Shown one piece after another: positions 8,699-18,200 of a stretch of 64,000 bases of DNA (position 1 is the stretch's first letter; each line of letters starts with the position of its first letter). The notes under the pieces are model-generated. The model was not told where the DNA came from and made no database searches. It was given only the letters and a program-made list of their open reading frames with translations. Location of the stretch: the NCBI GenBank assembly GCA_963666995.1, contig OY762941.1, positions 310,001 through 374,000 on the forward strand, read 5' to 3'. The stretch is from Syntrophobacter sp963666995 (GTDB lineage: Bacteria; Desulfobacterota; Syntrophobacteria; Syntrophobacterales; Syntrophobacteraceae). The position numbers were made by a program, and so were the translations under genes.

Positions 8699-9082
8699 GT
8701 GAAAAAAATCCACCTGATTTTCGTACTGGCCGTTCTCCTGTCGTGTCCCGGGCTTTCATCTGCCGCGGGTGAATCCCCTTCAATTCCCGAGGTTCCCGTG
8801 AAAGGGATGGTTACCCTGCTCGATATCGGTGCGGACAAATGCATTCCCTGCAGAATGATGGCACCCATCCTTCGTGAGCTGGAAGACGACTATAAGGGCC
8901 GGGTTGCGGTTGTGTTCATCGATGTTTGGAAGAACCCGGGACAGGAAAAGAAATTCGGTATTCGTTCGATACCGACCCAGATTTTTTATGACAAAGACGG
9001 GAAGGAAGTTCAGCGTCACGAAGGCTTCCTGGATAAAACCAGGATCATAAGCGTCTTCAGGGAACTGGGAGTCTCCGATTGA
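8699..9082 (+). CDS. Exported thioredoxin-family protein
   Basis: 127 residues starting at GTG 8699, which sits 7 bases after GAGGGG; a GTG at 8693 is too close to that site. A signal peptide is clear (MKKIHLIFVLAVLLSCPGLS, then SAAG), so the protein acts in the periplasm. The thioredoxin fold is seen in KCIPCRMMAPILRELE (active site CIPC in place of CGPC), VAVVFIDVWKN and the cis-Pro segment IRSIPTQIFYDKDGKE. It probably works as a pair with the CcdA-like membrane protein encoded 450 bp downstream, which would carry electrons across the inner membrane to it. The two genes are separated by repeat elements that have inserted between them. Confidence 0.87.
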   Translation: MKKIHLIFVLAVLLSCPGLSSAAGESPSIPEVPVKGMVTLLDIGADKCIPCRMMAPILRELEDDYKGRVAVVFIDVWKNPGQEKKFGIRSIPTQIFYDKDGKEVQRHEGFLDKTRIISVFRELGVSD

Positions 9083-9156
9083 TGCCCGCGTTCCGCAAAT
9101 CGACAGACGGCGCGAATTTCAGCAAGACGATAAAGGAAGACCTCAGTGGCCTAAGC

Positions 9157-9411
9157 CGTCACCCCGGTGAAAGCCGGGGTCCGGAAAAGCTTAAGGGCTT
9201 GTCCGTAAATAGGCCTTTTAGGGATCGCACCGGATTTTGAGACCGATTTTGGTCGCGACGATTGAGCAAAACCGCAGGCGTAGCTGGACTACGTTGAGGA
9301 TTTTGCGATTGAGGAGCGGCCGAAGTGGGCCAAAAGCCGGATGCGAGCACAAAGGATTTATTTACGGACAAGCCCTATGCCGCCTGGATTCCGGCCTCCG
9401 CCGGAATGACG
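9157..9411. repeat. Interspersed palindromic repeat, split by a mobile element
   Basis: The left half (9157-9184, CGTCACCCCGGTGAAAGCCG...) and right half (9382-9411, CTGGATTCCGGCCTCCGCCG...) together form the widespread type of proteobacterial intergenic repeat that begins CGTCACCCCGG and ends CCGGAATGACG. The 183-bp element at 9194-9376 sits exactly between the halves. A second copy of the older repeat lies at 43812-43906, uninterrupted. Confidence 0.8.
9194..9376 (+). mobile_element. 183-bp MITE-like palindromic element, copy 1
   Basis: Begins AGGGCTTGTCCGTAAATA and ends with its exact 18-bp reverse complement. The whole element is an imperfect palindrome centred on CGTAGCTGGACTACG and can fold into one hairpin of about 90 bp. 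TA is present at both outer edges, consistent with a TA target duplication as made by IS630/Tc1-type transposases. No transposase or plausible protein is encoded inside. Nearly identical copies occur at 50798-50980 (minus) and 55702-55884 (plus). This copy lies about 150 bp upstream of the CcdA-like gene, in the same orientation. Confidence 0.88.
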
Positions 9412-9528
9412 TCCACGCACTCCTGCAACGGGCCAAAAGGGGCTTAAAGCAACAACATTGAGGCCCGGGCAGGATGGCACGGGTTGCTCCGCGGCAACAA
9501 CGACGGACTGGACGCGTTTGGGGGTGTA

Positions 9529-10242
9529 ATGCTCGATCTGTTCTTTTTGAAAGTGAATTCCTGGATGACGGCCGGTACGACCCTTGCCGCCCTGGGGTGC
9601 TTTTTGTGGGGAATCATCAGCGTGGCATTCAGCCCGTGCCATATCGCTTCGATTCCTCTCATCGTCAGTTATGTGGCGGGCCAGGATGGAGCGCTCAGGG
9701 CGAAACACGCGGCTTACTATGCCGTGGCCTTTACCGTTGGACTGTTTATCACCATCTCGCTCGTCGGGATTGTTTGTTCATTGCTCGGCCTCATGCTCGG
9801 TGAAATCGGACCCTACTGGACTATTCTCGTCGGGGCCGTTTTGATCTGGGTGGCGCTGGACATGCTCGGACTGACCAAATGTTCCATGTCCGGCGGACTC
9901 ATCGCCAGGATCAAAATCAGAGGACTTGCGGGTGCGTTCCTTTTGGGACTCGCCTACGGCGTCCTTTCGGGCTCCTGCACTTTCGGCTTCATCGCTCCGA
10001 TTCTCGCCATCATCACCATCCAGCAGAAAATTGTCACCGGCGTCCTTTTCATCATCCTGTTCGGTATCGGTCATTGCATCCCGATTGCCGTTGCGGGAAG
10101 CTCGACAGCAACCGTGAAGAGACTGCTTGAGAGCAGTTCGTTCTATGAGGGAGGGGCGTGGTTCAGAAGGTGTGCGGGCATAGCGATCGGATTATTGGGC
10201 ATCTATTTTGTCATCCGTCCATTTCTGCCTGCGGCTTCATAA
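9529..10242 (+). CDS. CcdA/DsbD-type membrane electron carrier (ArsG-like alternative)
   Basis: 237 residues from ATG 9529 (GGGGGTG just upstream); the frame opens earlier at 9484. Six or seven transmembrane helices are visible, with the two family Cys sites: VAFSPCHIASIPLIVSYVAG in the first half and LSGSCTFGFIAPILAII in the second. In CcdA/DsbD these two Cys form the disulfide that relays electrons from cytoplasmic thioredoxin to periplasmic partners. The exported CIPC thioredoxin encoded upstream is the obvious partner. Related proteins in ars clusters (ArsG) have been described as exporters of aromatic arsenicals; the arsR-arsP context makes that a real alternative. Confidence 0.82.
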   Translation: MLDLFFLKVNSWMTAGTTLAALGCFLWGIISVAFSPCHIASIPLIVSYVAGQDGALRAKHAAYYAVAFTVGLFITISLVGIVCSLLGLMLGEIGPYWTILVGAVLIWVALDMLGLTKCSMSGGLIARIKIRGLAGAFLLGLAYGVLSGSCTFGFIAPILAIITIQQKIVTGVLFIILFGIGHCIPIAVAGSSTATVKRLLESSSFYEGGAWFRRCAGIAIGLLGIYFVIRPFLPAAS

Positions 10243-10495
10243 AAGAAAAGAGTCCCAATTAGCCATGTCGCACGCTGCTGCCGTCGCAGCATTCGCGACT
10301 GCCGGAGAAGGATCGCAAGATGGGCGGCGTCCCCACTCCTCTCATGGCCGGTTCGCCGAAGAGAGCCGGAAAATTCCCATGTTTTTGTGTTGCTGCGATA
10401 TTCCGCTCTTCCAATGGCGCAACTGATAACAGTTTCAGCCTACCCTCGGCTATCGGGTGAGGGGTGAATCTTTTGCACTGTTTCGAGACTGCAAC

Positions 10496-11050
10496 ATGAG
10501 GCCAAACCTCGCTCGAGTTTCGGATGACGAACTCATGGAAGCCATTGCCAAAGACGACTTGGGTGCTTTCGATGAGATCATTCGGCGTTATCAGCATTTT
10601 GCCTGGAGGGTTGCCTACCGGTTTCTCGGTGACTCAATGGAGGCTGAAGACGTAGCACAGGAAGCTTTTCTGAGACTATTCAAGGCTGCCCCACGATATC
10701 GGGCAATGGCTGGTTTTCGCACATATTTGTATTCCATCCTCTACAGACTCTGTATAGACTACAAAAAACACAAGCAACCCACCTATACTGATACCATTTC
10801 GGATATGCCCGCCTCTTTTCCTGATGCGGTAGAGGATCTCATTTCAGAAGAACTCGGGATGGAGGTCCGGAGAGCACTCTACGGTTTGCCTCTTAACCAG
10901 AGGACTGCCATAGTTCTCAAACATCACGAAGGACTGAGCTACGCCGAGATATCACAAGTAATGGATATTACCATAAAAAGTGTTGAAATGTTGATCCACA
11001 GGGCAAGAGAGAAGCTCCAAAGGCAGTTGGCCCATCTCAAAAAAGCCTGA
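10496..11050 (+). CDS. ECF-type RNA polymerase sigma factor
   Basis: 184 residues from ATG 10496; a GTG at 10457 would add 13 residues, and neither start has a strong ribosome binding site. Region 2 is clear: FDEIIRRYQHFAWRVAYRFL, followed by AEDVAQEAFLRLFKA. Region 4 is ALYGLPLNQRTAIVLKHHEG, then LSYAEISQVMDITIKSVEMLIHRAREKL. The family is group 4 (extracytoplasmic function) sigma-70 factors. The next gene but one encodes a zinc-type anti-sigma factor and is followed by a Spy/ZraP-like periplasmic protein, so it probably switches on an envelope or metal-stress regulon. I see no autoregulated -35/-10 pair I would defend. Confidence 0.9.
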   Translation: MRPNLARVSDDELMEAIAKDDLGAFDEIIRRYQHFAWRVAYRFLGDSMEAEDVAQEAFLRLFKAAPRYRAMAGFRTYLYSILYRLCIDYKKHKQPTYTDTISDMPASFPDAVEDLISEELGMEVRRALYGLPLNQRTAIVLKHHEGLSYAEISQVMDITIKSVEMLIHRAREKLQRQLAHLKKA

Positions 11051-11159
11051 TTCCCAAACATCCCATATCTAAAAGTATTCCGTTTATGCTCGGTTGCCTC
11101 AACGCCGTTTCGTCCCTCAAATACTACAATATAACAAACCCGCAATAAGGAGGCGCGCT

Positions 11160-11198
11160 ATGAGAAGAGTGGTTGTACTCGAACACTTATCCCGGTAA
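11160..11198 (+). CDS. Tiny 12-codon ORF with a perfect Shine-Dalgarno
   Basis: ATG at 11160 follows AAGGAGG with a 6-base gap and encodes MRRVVVLEHLSR, then TAA. It sits between the sigma factor and anti-sigma genes. It could be a leader peptide that couples or attenuates translation, or the remnant of a lost gene start. Only the ribosome binding site speaks for it. Confidence 0.3.
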   Translation: MRRVVVLEHLSR

Positions 11199-11349
11199 GC
11201 AACTGGTCGTACAGAACCATCCAATTTACGGAACGTCACAATAGCAATCCTTGCCTCGCATTCGGAAAACCTGAATTCCGCATTTTTTTTGAAAAACAGC
11301 GAGGGATTTTAGCTGATCGCTCGTTTAAGAGTAATGAAGGGAGGCATGT

Positions 11350-11865
11350 ATGAATTGCAGGAAAGTCCTTTTCCGTTTGAATGCTTACCTCGACGGCGAA
11401 CTCCCCGGTGACTTCAAATGCGAGGTCGAAGAACATCTCAAGACCTGCCGGGCGTGCCGCACCAGGGCGGAGAGCATGCGATCCGTGGGTGATAGGCTCG
11501 ACACACTGAACGTCCCTCCACTGCCGCGGGAATTTGCCGCTCGCGTGATGGCCGAGGCGCAAAGAAGATCTTTGGTTGGGAATGAGTGCCTGCCATCTAT
11601 CTCGTCACGCCGATGGCGACCGCAATGGCTTTTGGATTTGTCGGTTCCGATGCGCTTTGCTGCTTGTGCCATGGTCCTCATGGCCTGCCTCCTAGGGTTA
11701 TTTATGGGTAAAGAGGTTTCCTTATCCGAAATTCATCAGCCCGTTGCCGCCGATACGGAGAGCCTGGACGGACTCGAATGGTTTAGCCCGGCGCCTCCGG
11801 CAACGCTCGGCTTTGCGTACCTCACCCTGGCTTGGACCTCACCTGATGAACGAGGCACACCATGA
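11350..11865 (+). CDS. Zinc-type (zf-HC2) anti-sigma factor
   Basis: 171 residues. The N-terminal zinc anti-sigma domain is recognised by LNAYLDGELPGDFKCEVEEH, then LKTCRACR, giving the H-x3-C-x2-C motif. This domain holds the ECF sigma factor inactive in the cytoplasm. One transmembrane helix (MRFAACAMVLMACLLGLFMG) at about residues 100-120 anchors it, with a short periplasmic tail of some 50 residues. AAGGGAGG lies upstream of ATG 11350. Its stop overlaps the start of the next gene (ATGA at 11862), so the two are translationally coupled. The partner is presumably the sigma factor encoded 300 bp upstream. Confidence 0.87.
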   Translation: MNCRKVLFRLNAYLDGELPGDFKCEVEEHLKTCRACRTRAESMRSVGDRLDTLNVPPLPREFAARVMAEAQRRSLVGNECLPSISSRRWRPQWLLDLSVPMRFAACAMVLMACLLGLFMGKEVSLSEIHQPVAADTESLDGLEWFSPAPPATLGFAYLTLAWTSPDERGTP

Positions 11866-12341
11866 AAGAGACCCTGAAAACCCAGGTTCTTGTCTTTTCG
11901 ATCATTTTGAACATCGCCTTTGTCGGCGTCACAGCTTACTATCGTCTCGCATCCCATTTGCCTGGAGGCAACTGCCCATTTCTGTATCAGCAACTCAGTT
12001 TGACCAAAGAGCAGCTCAATCAGGTTGAACCAATCAGAGATCGATTCCATGCCCGTTTGAGCGAAGTGGGCAGCACAATCAAAACAAAACAACTCGCGCT
12101 TATCGACCTTCTTGCTGCGCCGGAACTCAACCGCGAGGCCGTTGATACTCTACAGAAAGAAATTCACATCCTTCAGAAGACCATGCAGGATACGATCATC
12201 AGTCACATCCTGGAGGAAACCAGGGTCTTCAGCGCCGAACAGCGGAACACTTTTTTCCAAATTATGAAAGAGAGAATCGATCAGAGCCAGCCGTGCCCTC
12301 CCTGGATGAAACCTCCCGGAGGAAAACAGACTGCCGGATGA
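11862..12341 (+). CDS. Spy/CpxP/ZraP-like periplasmic heavy-metal sensor protein
   Basis: 159 residues with an N-terminal membrane anchor or signal (TQVLVFSIILNIAFVGVTAYY) and an all-helical, Gln/Glu-rich periplasmic domain. It shows two LTxxQ-like repeats: LSLTKEQLNQVEPIRDRFHA and FSAEQRNTFFQIMKERID. That is the pattern of the CpxP/Spy/ZraP family (metal-binding periplasmic chaperones or sensors). The tail SQPCPPWMKPP contains a Cys. Coupled to the anti-sigma gene by a 4-base overlap, it may present metal or misfolded protein signals to the anti-sigma factor. Confidence 0.75.
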   Translation: MKETLKTQVLVFSIILNIAFVGVTAYYRLASHLPGGNCPFLYQQLSLTKEQLNQVEPIRDRFHARLSEVGSTIKTKQLALIDLLAAPELNREAVDTLQKEIHILQKTMQDTIISHILEETRVFSAEQRNTFFQIMKERIDQSQPCPPWMKPPGGKQTAG

Positions 12342-12445
12342 GAGGGTGGCCTCCTTTGGAACAGTTCGTGGACTGTTGCCATGGGATTCTCTTTGACCGG
12401 AACAGCGGGTGGATAACAGGGCAAGTTGCCTGAAGAGGAGAACCA

Positions 12446-13729
12446 ATGACTTACCAGAGATTCATTGAACGATTAAAGAGCATCGCCGCACGAGGCGGCA
12501 TCATCGTCTTCTTCATCATGGCCTTTGAAGTCATGATCATGATCAGTCCTTTTGCATTCTTTTTCTACTCGGTCTTTAATCCGGTCCTCCATTGGCTGGA
12601 GAGTTATTCCGCCACCAGGTGGCTTACCTCCTTTTTCCTGCCGCACATGATCTTGCCACCGACACTGATTCTTAAGACCATCCGTGTTCTGGGTTCGGTT
12701 CTCTTCGTCCTGGGCTTCCTGACCTTTACCGTATGTGCGCTCCAGGTCTATCTGGGAAAGATATTCAAGTGGGGCATAGCCGACAGAGGACTGTACGGTT
12801 ACATCCGTCATCCGCAATATCTTGCGCTCGGTCTTTGGGGAATCGGTATGTCCATACTGTGGCCGAGATTTCTGGTCCTGGCCTCATTGTCCCTGATGTT
12901 TGTCCTCTATTATTTCCTGGCCAAGGATGAAGAAAGAAGGATGCTCAATCAATTTGGAGACGGATACGGTCAGTACATGCAGCACACGGGCATGTTCCTG
13001 CCCCGCTTCATTGAAAGCCCGATCGGACTTCCGCTCCAGGGCGTTCAGCACGATTTCCTGAAATATGTTGCAGTGGCCTTTGGCGTCCCCGTTGTGGTGA
13101 TTGGGTCCGGTTTTCTCCTGCGAGAACTCACCTTGCATTCACTTCCATTTAAAGCCAACTCCAACGTGACCATCGTCTCCATCCTGCCGGAAGACGGCAG
13201 CGTAAGTCAGAGGGTAATCGATGCGGTCACCGGGGGCGATTCTCAGACGAAGCCGGCTTTTCTGGATGGAGCGAAAGACTACCTCGGCTACCTCATGCCC
13301 GCAGATTACGTCATGCAAGGGATGATCGCCAACACCGGCGATGATTTTCACCTGCACAAGCAGCACCATACATTCGCCCTGATAACGGACTGGGTACTGA
13401 ATCCCTTTGAACATCTCAGACGCTCGCCATCGGAACAAATGGCAAAGATGCATGATGCCGACCCCGCTGCGGCGAGGAGGCATCATTGCCCGCTTGCCGT
13501 CAACGACCCATCTCTGCAGTGTAAATCCTGCCCATTCAGGCGGGTTGTCTTTCTCGAAATAGACCATGTCGGTGGGGGGCATTTATCGAAGGACAGGCTT
13601 TTTTCTTTCGATACCACGAGAGTACCGGTTTGTTTCATCGACATAAACGTTCAGACCGGTGAAATCATAAACATACAGAGAGTCGGAAAAGCCACCGCAT
13701 GGAGCGATGTTCCCACCCCTGCCATTTGA
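12446..13729 (+). CDS. ICMT/PEMT-like membrane methyltransferase with a C-terminal extension
   Basis: 427 residues. The first 200 or so hold about five transmembrane helices and the isoprenylcysteine/phospholipid methyltransferase signature GLYGYIRHPQYLALGLWGIG, followed by YFLAKDEERRMLNQFGDGYG (the R-HP and E-x-Y/E elements that bind SAM in this family). The remaining 220 residues, after a further hydrophobic helix (VAVAFGVPVVVIGSGFLLRE), are soluble and contain HHCPLAVNDPSLQCKSCPF, a possible Cys/His metal site. I do not recognise that extension. A Shine-Dalgarno GAGGAGA precedes ATG 12446. It follows the stress genes on the same strand after a 104-bp gap. The methyl acceptor is unknown. 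Confidence 0.75.
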   Translation: MTYQRFIERLKSIAARGGIIVFFIMAFEVMIMISPFAFFFYSVFNPVLHWLESYSATRWLTSFFLPHMILPPTLILKTIRVLGSVLFVLGFLTFTVCALQVYLGKIFKWGIADRGLYGYIRHPQYLALGLWGIGMSILWPRFLVLASLSLMFVLYYFLAKDEERRMLNQFGDGYGQYMQHTGMFLPRFIESPIGLPLQGVQHDFLKYVAVAFGVPVVVIGSGFLLRELTLHSLPFKANSNVTIVSILPEDGSVSQRVIDAVTGGDSQTKPAFLDGAKDYLGYLMPADYVMQGMIANTGDDFHLHKQHHTFALITDWVLNPFEHLRRSPSEQMAKMHDADPAAARRHHCPLAVNDPSLQCKSCPFRRVVFLEIDHVGGGHLSKDRLFSFDTTRVPVCFIDINVQTGEIINIQRVGKATAWSDVPTPAI

Positions 13730-13904
13730 TCCCGGTCGATCCGATACACAGACGCGGGGAGAGTATTTGGAGGAGAATTCTCAGAGTTCTCCGACACGTA
13801 CCCGCCGGTCGCGTGACGAGTCCACTATCCGTTTTGGCTCCGCAAACCGGATCATTTTGCCGGCAGCGGCATCCTGAGGAGGTTTTTTCTTGAGAGAGGA
13901 TCCA

Positions 13905-15068
13905 ATGGACCGTTCTCATCAGAGTCCATCCTTACTCCGCATGTTCGTTTCTTTTATCAGGCTGGGAGTCACCGCTTTCGGCGGCCCGGCGATGGTCGCT
14001 TATGTCCGCAAGATGGTTATCAACCGGGAAAAGTGGATCGACGAAGACTCCTTCCAAAATGGCGTGGCCCTTTGTCAGGTGATACCGGGGGCAACGGTCA
14101 TGCAAATGACCGCCTATATTGGATTAAAAGTGCGGGGGGTGGCAGGGGCGGTAACAAGTTACGTCGGTTTCGGCTTACCGGCATTCCTTCTCATGATGGT
14201 GTTCTCGATCCTTTACAAGTACACACATTCACTACCGGGGGTCGTCTCGATCTTCAGCGGCCTTCAGGCGATCATCGTTGCAGTCGTTGCCAACGCCACC
14301 GTGTCTTTCGGAAAAACCTCCCTGAAAAGCTGGAAGAACATATTGATTGCCCTCATCGCCGCGGGGCTTTTTGGACTGAAGGCAAATCCAATCCTGATCA
14401 TTCTTTTGGCGGCTCTTCTGGGACTTCTGTCAAACATCAGGCAGCCGACTCTTCTCCGGGTTGAGCACCCTGTAAAGATGCCACCCACTACGGTTCATTT
14501 TTTTTCGTTCCTGCTGGTCGGTGTTGCCAGTCTTGTTTTCCTGTTCTTTTTTCAGAAGAACCTGTTCGACCTGGCCCTGCTCATGTCCAAGATCGATTTG
14601 CTCGCATTTGGGGGCGGATTTGCCTCTGTTCCTCTCATGTTTCACGAATTTGTCGAGATTCGCTCATGGGTGGATGGACCGACCTTCCTGAACGGAATGG
14701 TCCTGGGGCAATTTACCCCTGGCCCCATTGTGATTACTGCAACCTTTGTGGGCTACGTGGTACATAGCCTTCCGGGAGCATTCATTGCCACTCTGGCCAT
14801 GTTTTTGCCCTCCTTTCTGGTTGTGATCGGCATCGCGCCTTGGTTCGACCGATTGCGCACATTTCCATACTTCACCAGAGCCGTCGGTGGCATCCTGTGC
14901 TCATTTGTCGGACTTCTCCTGACGGTCACCATCCGCTTCGCCTTAAACGTCCACTGGGATTTAGCTCATTCTCTCCTGGCCACCGCAGGTTTTGGCGCGT
15001 TGCTTTTGAATTTTGATATTCTTTGGGTGGTTCTGGCGGGGACAATTATCTCGGTATTCGCCTGTTAG
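13905..15068 (+). CDS. chrA: Chromate transporter (ChrA family, two-domain)
   Basis: 387 residues from ATG 13905 (GAGAGGA just upstream); a TTG at 13890 behind GAGGAGG is an equally possible start. CHR family proteins export chromate through the inner membrane. Domain 1 has FIRLGVTAFGGPAMVAYVRK, then ALCQVIPGATVMQMTAYIGL. Domain 2 repeats the pattern (IDLLAFGGGFASVPLMFHEF, then LGQFTPGPIVITATFVGYV). The length of about 390 matches long-chain ChrA. It lies in the same direction as the stress/metal genes upstream. Not all CHR proteins carry chromate, so the substrate is a family inference. Confidence 0.88.
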   Translation: MDRSHQSPSLLRMFVSFIRLGVTAFGGPAMVAYVRKMVINREKWIDEDSFQNGVALCQVIPGATVMQMTAYIGLKVRGVAGAVTSYVGFGLPAFLLMMVFSILYKYTHSLPGVVSIFSGLQAIIVAVVANATVSFGKTSLKSWKNILIALIAAGLFGLKANPILIILLAALLGLLSNIRQPTLLRVEHPVKMPPTTVHFFSFLLVGVASLVFLFFFQKNLFDLALLMSKIDLLAFGGGFASVPLMFHEFVEIRSWVDGPTFLNGMVLGQFTPGPIVITATFVGYVVHSLPGAFIATLAMFLPSFLVVIGIAPWFDRLRTFPYFTRAVGGILCSFVGLLLTVTIRFALNVHWDLAHSLLATAGFGALLLNFDILWVVLAGTIISVFAC

Positions 15069-15256
15069 GACTGATTTACGGCCGGAATTCCCATTGGGGC
15101 AGTGCGATCGGGGCTTCGTGTAAAAGAAATGCCGCAGCCGATGAGCACCACGAAGCCCCGCCTGGAATATATCCGTCCCGATTGTTGCGTATGACGGTAT
15201 TTTGTTTGACGCAGAGCGCGTGATTTTCACAGCTCGCTCGTCTAAGAAAGTGAATC

Positions 15257-18200
15257 ATGTGGATCGTTCGACTTGCGTTACGCCGGCCCTACACCTTCGT
15301 GGTGGCGGCGCTGGTGCTTTTGTTGCTGACGCCGTTCGTGCTGATGCGCACCCCGACGGACATCTTCCCGGATATCAATATCCCGGTTGTCAGCGTGGTC
15401 TGGGTGTATAATGGACTGAGCGCTCAGGAGGTAGAGCAGCGCATTGTCTACAACCATGAGCGCATGATCAGCACGTTGGTTAATGATATCCAGCATACCG
15501 AGTCCACCGCTTATAGCAGCGCCGGTGTGATCAAGGTGTTTCTCCAGCCCGGCGCCTCGGTTGACGCGGCGGTGGCGCAAATCACGGCCAGTGCCCAGAC
15601 GATCTTGCGATTGCTCCCGCCCGGCATGACTCCGCCGTTCATCATTCAGTACAATGCCTCTTCAGTCCCGATCCTCCAATACAGCCTCGCCGGAAAGAAG
15701 TTTTCGGAGCAGGAGCTTCAGGACTTGGCGCTAAACCAGGTCAAGATGAGCCTTTCGACCGTCCGTGGGGCATCGGTGCCGTTGCCGGCAGGCGGGAAAG
15801 CGCGGGTCGTCGCGGTCGATCTCGATCTCGCGGCTCTGCAGGCGAAGAATCTGGCCCCGCAGGATGTCGTCAACGCCTTCAATGCCCAGAACTTCATCCT
15901 CCCCAGCGGCACCGCGAAAATCGGCGAAACGGAGTACAACGTTTCACTGGACACCAGCCCGACGGTGCTGGCAGTCCTGAACGACCTACCTGTAAAAACC
16001 GTCAACGGCGCCGTCATCCGCGTCGGGGACGTGGCGCAGGTGCACGACGGATATCAGCCACAGCAAAACGTCGTTCGGCTGGACGGCGTGCGCGGCGTGC
16101 TGCTCACGGTACTCAAGAGCGGCTCGGTCTCGACCCTCAGTGTTGTGGACGGCGTGAAAAAGGCCATGCCGCGGATTCTGAGTGGCCTCCCGCCGGAATT
16201 GGAAGCAAAGGAATTTGCCGACCAATCATTGTTCGTGCGAGCGGCCATAAGTGGCGTGGTGAAGGAGGGCGTAATCGCCGCGGCGCTGACGGCGGTCATG
16301 CTTCTTCTCTTTCTCGGCTCGTGGCGGAGCACTTTCATCATTGCCCTCTCGATTCCCCTTTCGGTTCTGAGTTCGCTCACCGTGCTCAGCGCACTGGGCG
16401 AGACCATCAACCTGATGACGCTTGGCGGTCTGGCGTTGGCTGTCGGCATTCTGGTAGACGACGCGACGGTGGAACTCGAAAACGTTCACCGCCAGATGGC
16501 GCTGGGCAAACCGAACGTCCAGGCGATCCTCGATGGCGCGCAGGAAATCGCCTTGCCGGCATTTGTCTCGACGATTTGCATCTGCATTGTGTTTGTGCCT
16601 ATGTTCTTTCTCACCGGGGTTGCGCGCTATCTGTTCGTGCCTCTGGCCGAAGCGGTGGTGTTCGCGATGCTGGCCAGCTATGCGCTATCGCGTACGCTGG
16701 TCCCGACGCTGGTTATGTGGTTCTATCGTAAAGTCGAGTATCGAGGCCATCTCACCGATGCCGGTAAGGTCGCGCTGTGGCTGCGCCCGTTTGTGATGCT
16801 GCAGAACCGCTTCGAGCGCAGCTTCGAACGATTCCGTGAAGGGTATCGGCGGTTGCTGGGCACGATTTTGACGCATCGCGCCCTCTTCGTGACACTGTTC
16901 CTGGCTTTTTGTGCCTGGACCTGGGTGCTTATCCCACAATTGGGCCAGGACTTTTTCCCGTCTGTTGACGCCGGCCATTTCCGACTGCACGTGCGCGCCC
17001 ACAGCGGAACGCGCATTGAGGAAACCACTCGGCTCGTGGACCGGGTCGAGACCGTGATCCGCCAGGAGATTCCATCCGCTGAACTCTCCGGGATACTTGA
17101 CAATATCGGCATGCCCGCCGGCGGGGTCCCGCTCACCTATATCGACAATGGACTGACGGGAACCAACGATGCGGACATACTCGTTTCACTACGCCATGGC
17201 CACCAGCCGACATACGACTACGTGCGCCGCCTGCGGACCCGGCTCAAGCGCGACTTTCCCGGAGCCATTTTTTATTTTCTGCCGGCCGACATTGTTAACC
17301 AGACGATCAACTTCGGACTGCCGGCTCCTTTTGACATCCAGATCGTGGGCCGGGACCGCGAGCGTAGCAGGGCCATCGCGGGTGAGCTGGCCGAGAAGAT
17401 CCGGCAGGTCCCGGGTGCTGTGGACGTGCGCGTGCAACAGCCCGCCGACCAGCCCGAGATCCACTTCGCAGTCGACCGCACCAAAGCATCACAGATCGGT
17501 CTTACCGAGCGCGACGTGGCCAACTCGGTGTTGCTTAGTCTCAGCGGCAGCAGCCAGGTGCAGCCCAACTACTGGCTCAACCCACGCAACGGCGTCCAGT
17601 ATTTGGTTAACATCCGGGTGCCGGAGTATCCGATGGATTCACTCGCCGCGCTCAACGCCATTCCGGTGAGCGCCAGCCAACCCGGTAAAAACAACGCCCA
17701 GATTCTCGCCAACCTTGCTTCCTTCGAGCGCGCGAGCGGTTCTCCCGTCTTCTCCCACTACGACGTGATGCCGGTTATCGATGTGTTCGGCGGCGTGAGC
17801 GGCCGTGATCTGGGCGGGGTCCTTAGAGACATCAGGCCCCTCATCGCAGGGGCGGAAATGGAACTGCCGCGGGGGAGCTTCATCATGCTGCGCGGCCAGG
17901 CGGACACGATGCACTCCAGCTACATCGGCCTCGGTATCGGGCTGGTGCTGGCGGTAATGCTTATCTACCTGCTGCTGGTCGTTAATTTTCAGAGTTGGCT
18001 CGACCCGTTCGTCATCATCACCGCGCTGCCCGGCGCACTGGCGGGCGTAGTGTGGGGATTGTATCTCACGCTCACCACATTGAGTGTCCCCGCATTGATG
18101 GGCGCGGTCATGAGCCTGGGTGTGGCGACCGCAAACTCCGTGTTGGTGGTGACTTTCGCCCGCGACAATCTCCGGCGGGGCCTTGACCCCCTGACCTCGG

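Noticed and set aside
9237..9461. ORF beginning MRPILVATIEQNRRRSWTTL, repeated at 55745
   Set aside because: It lies inside the 183-bp palindromic element in both places; the shared sequence comes from the repeat, not from protein conservation, and there is no ribosome binding site.
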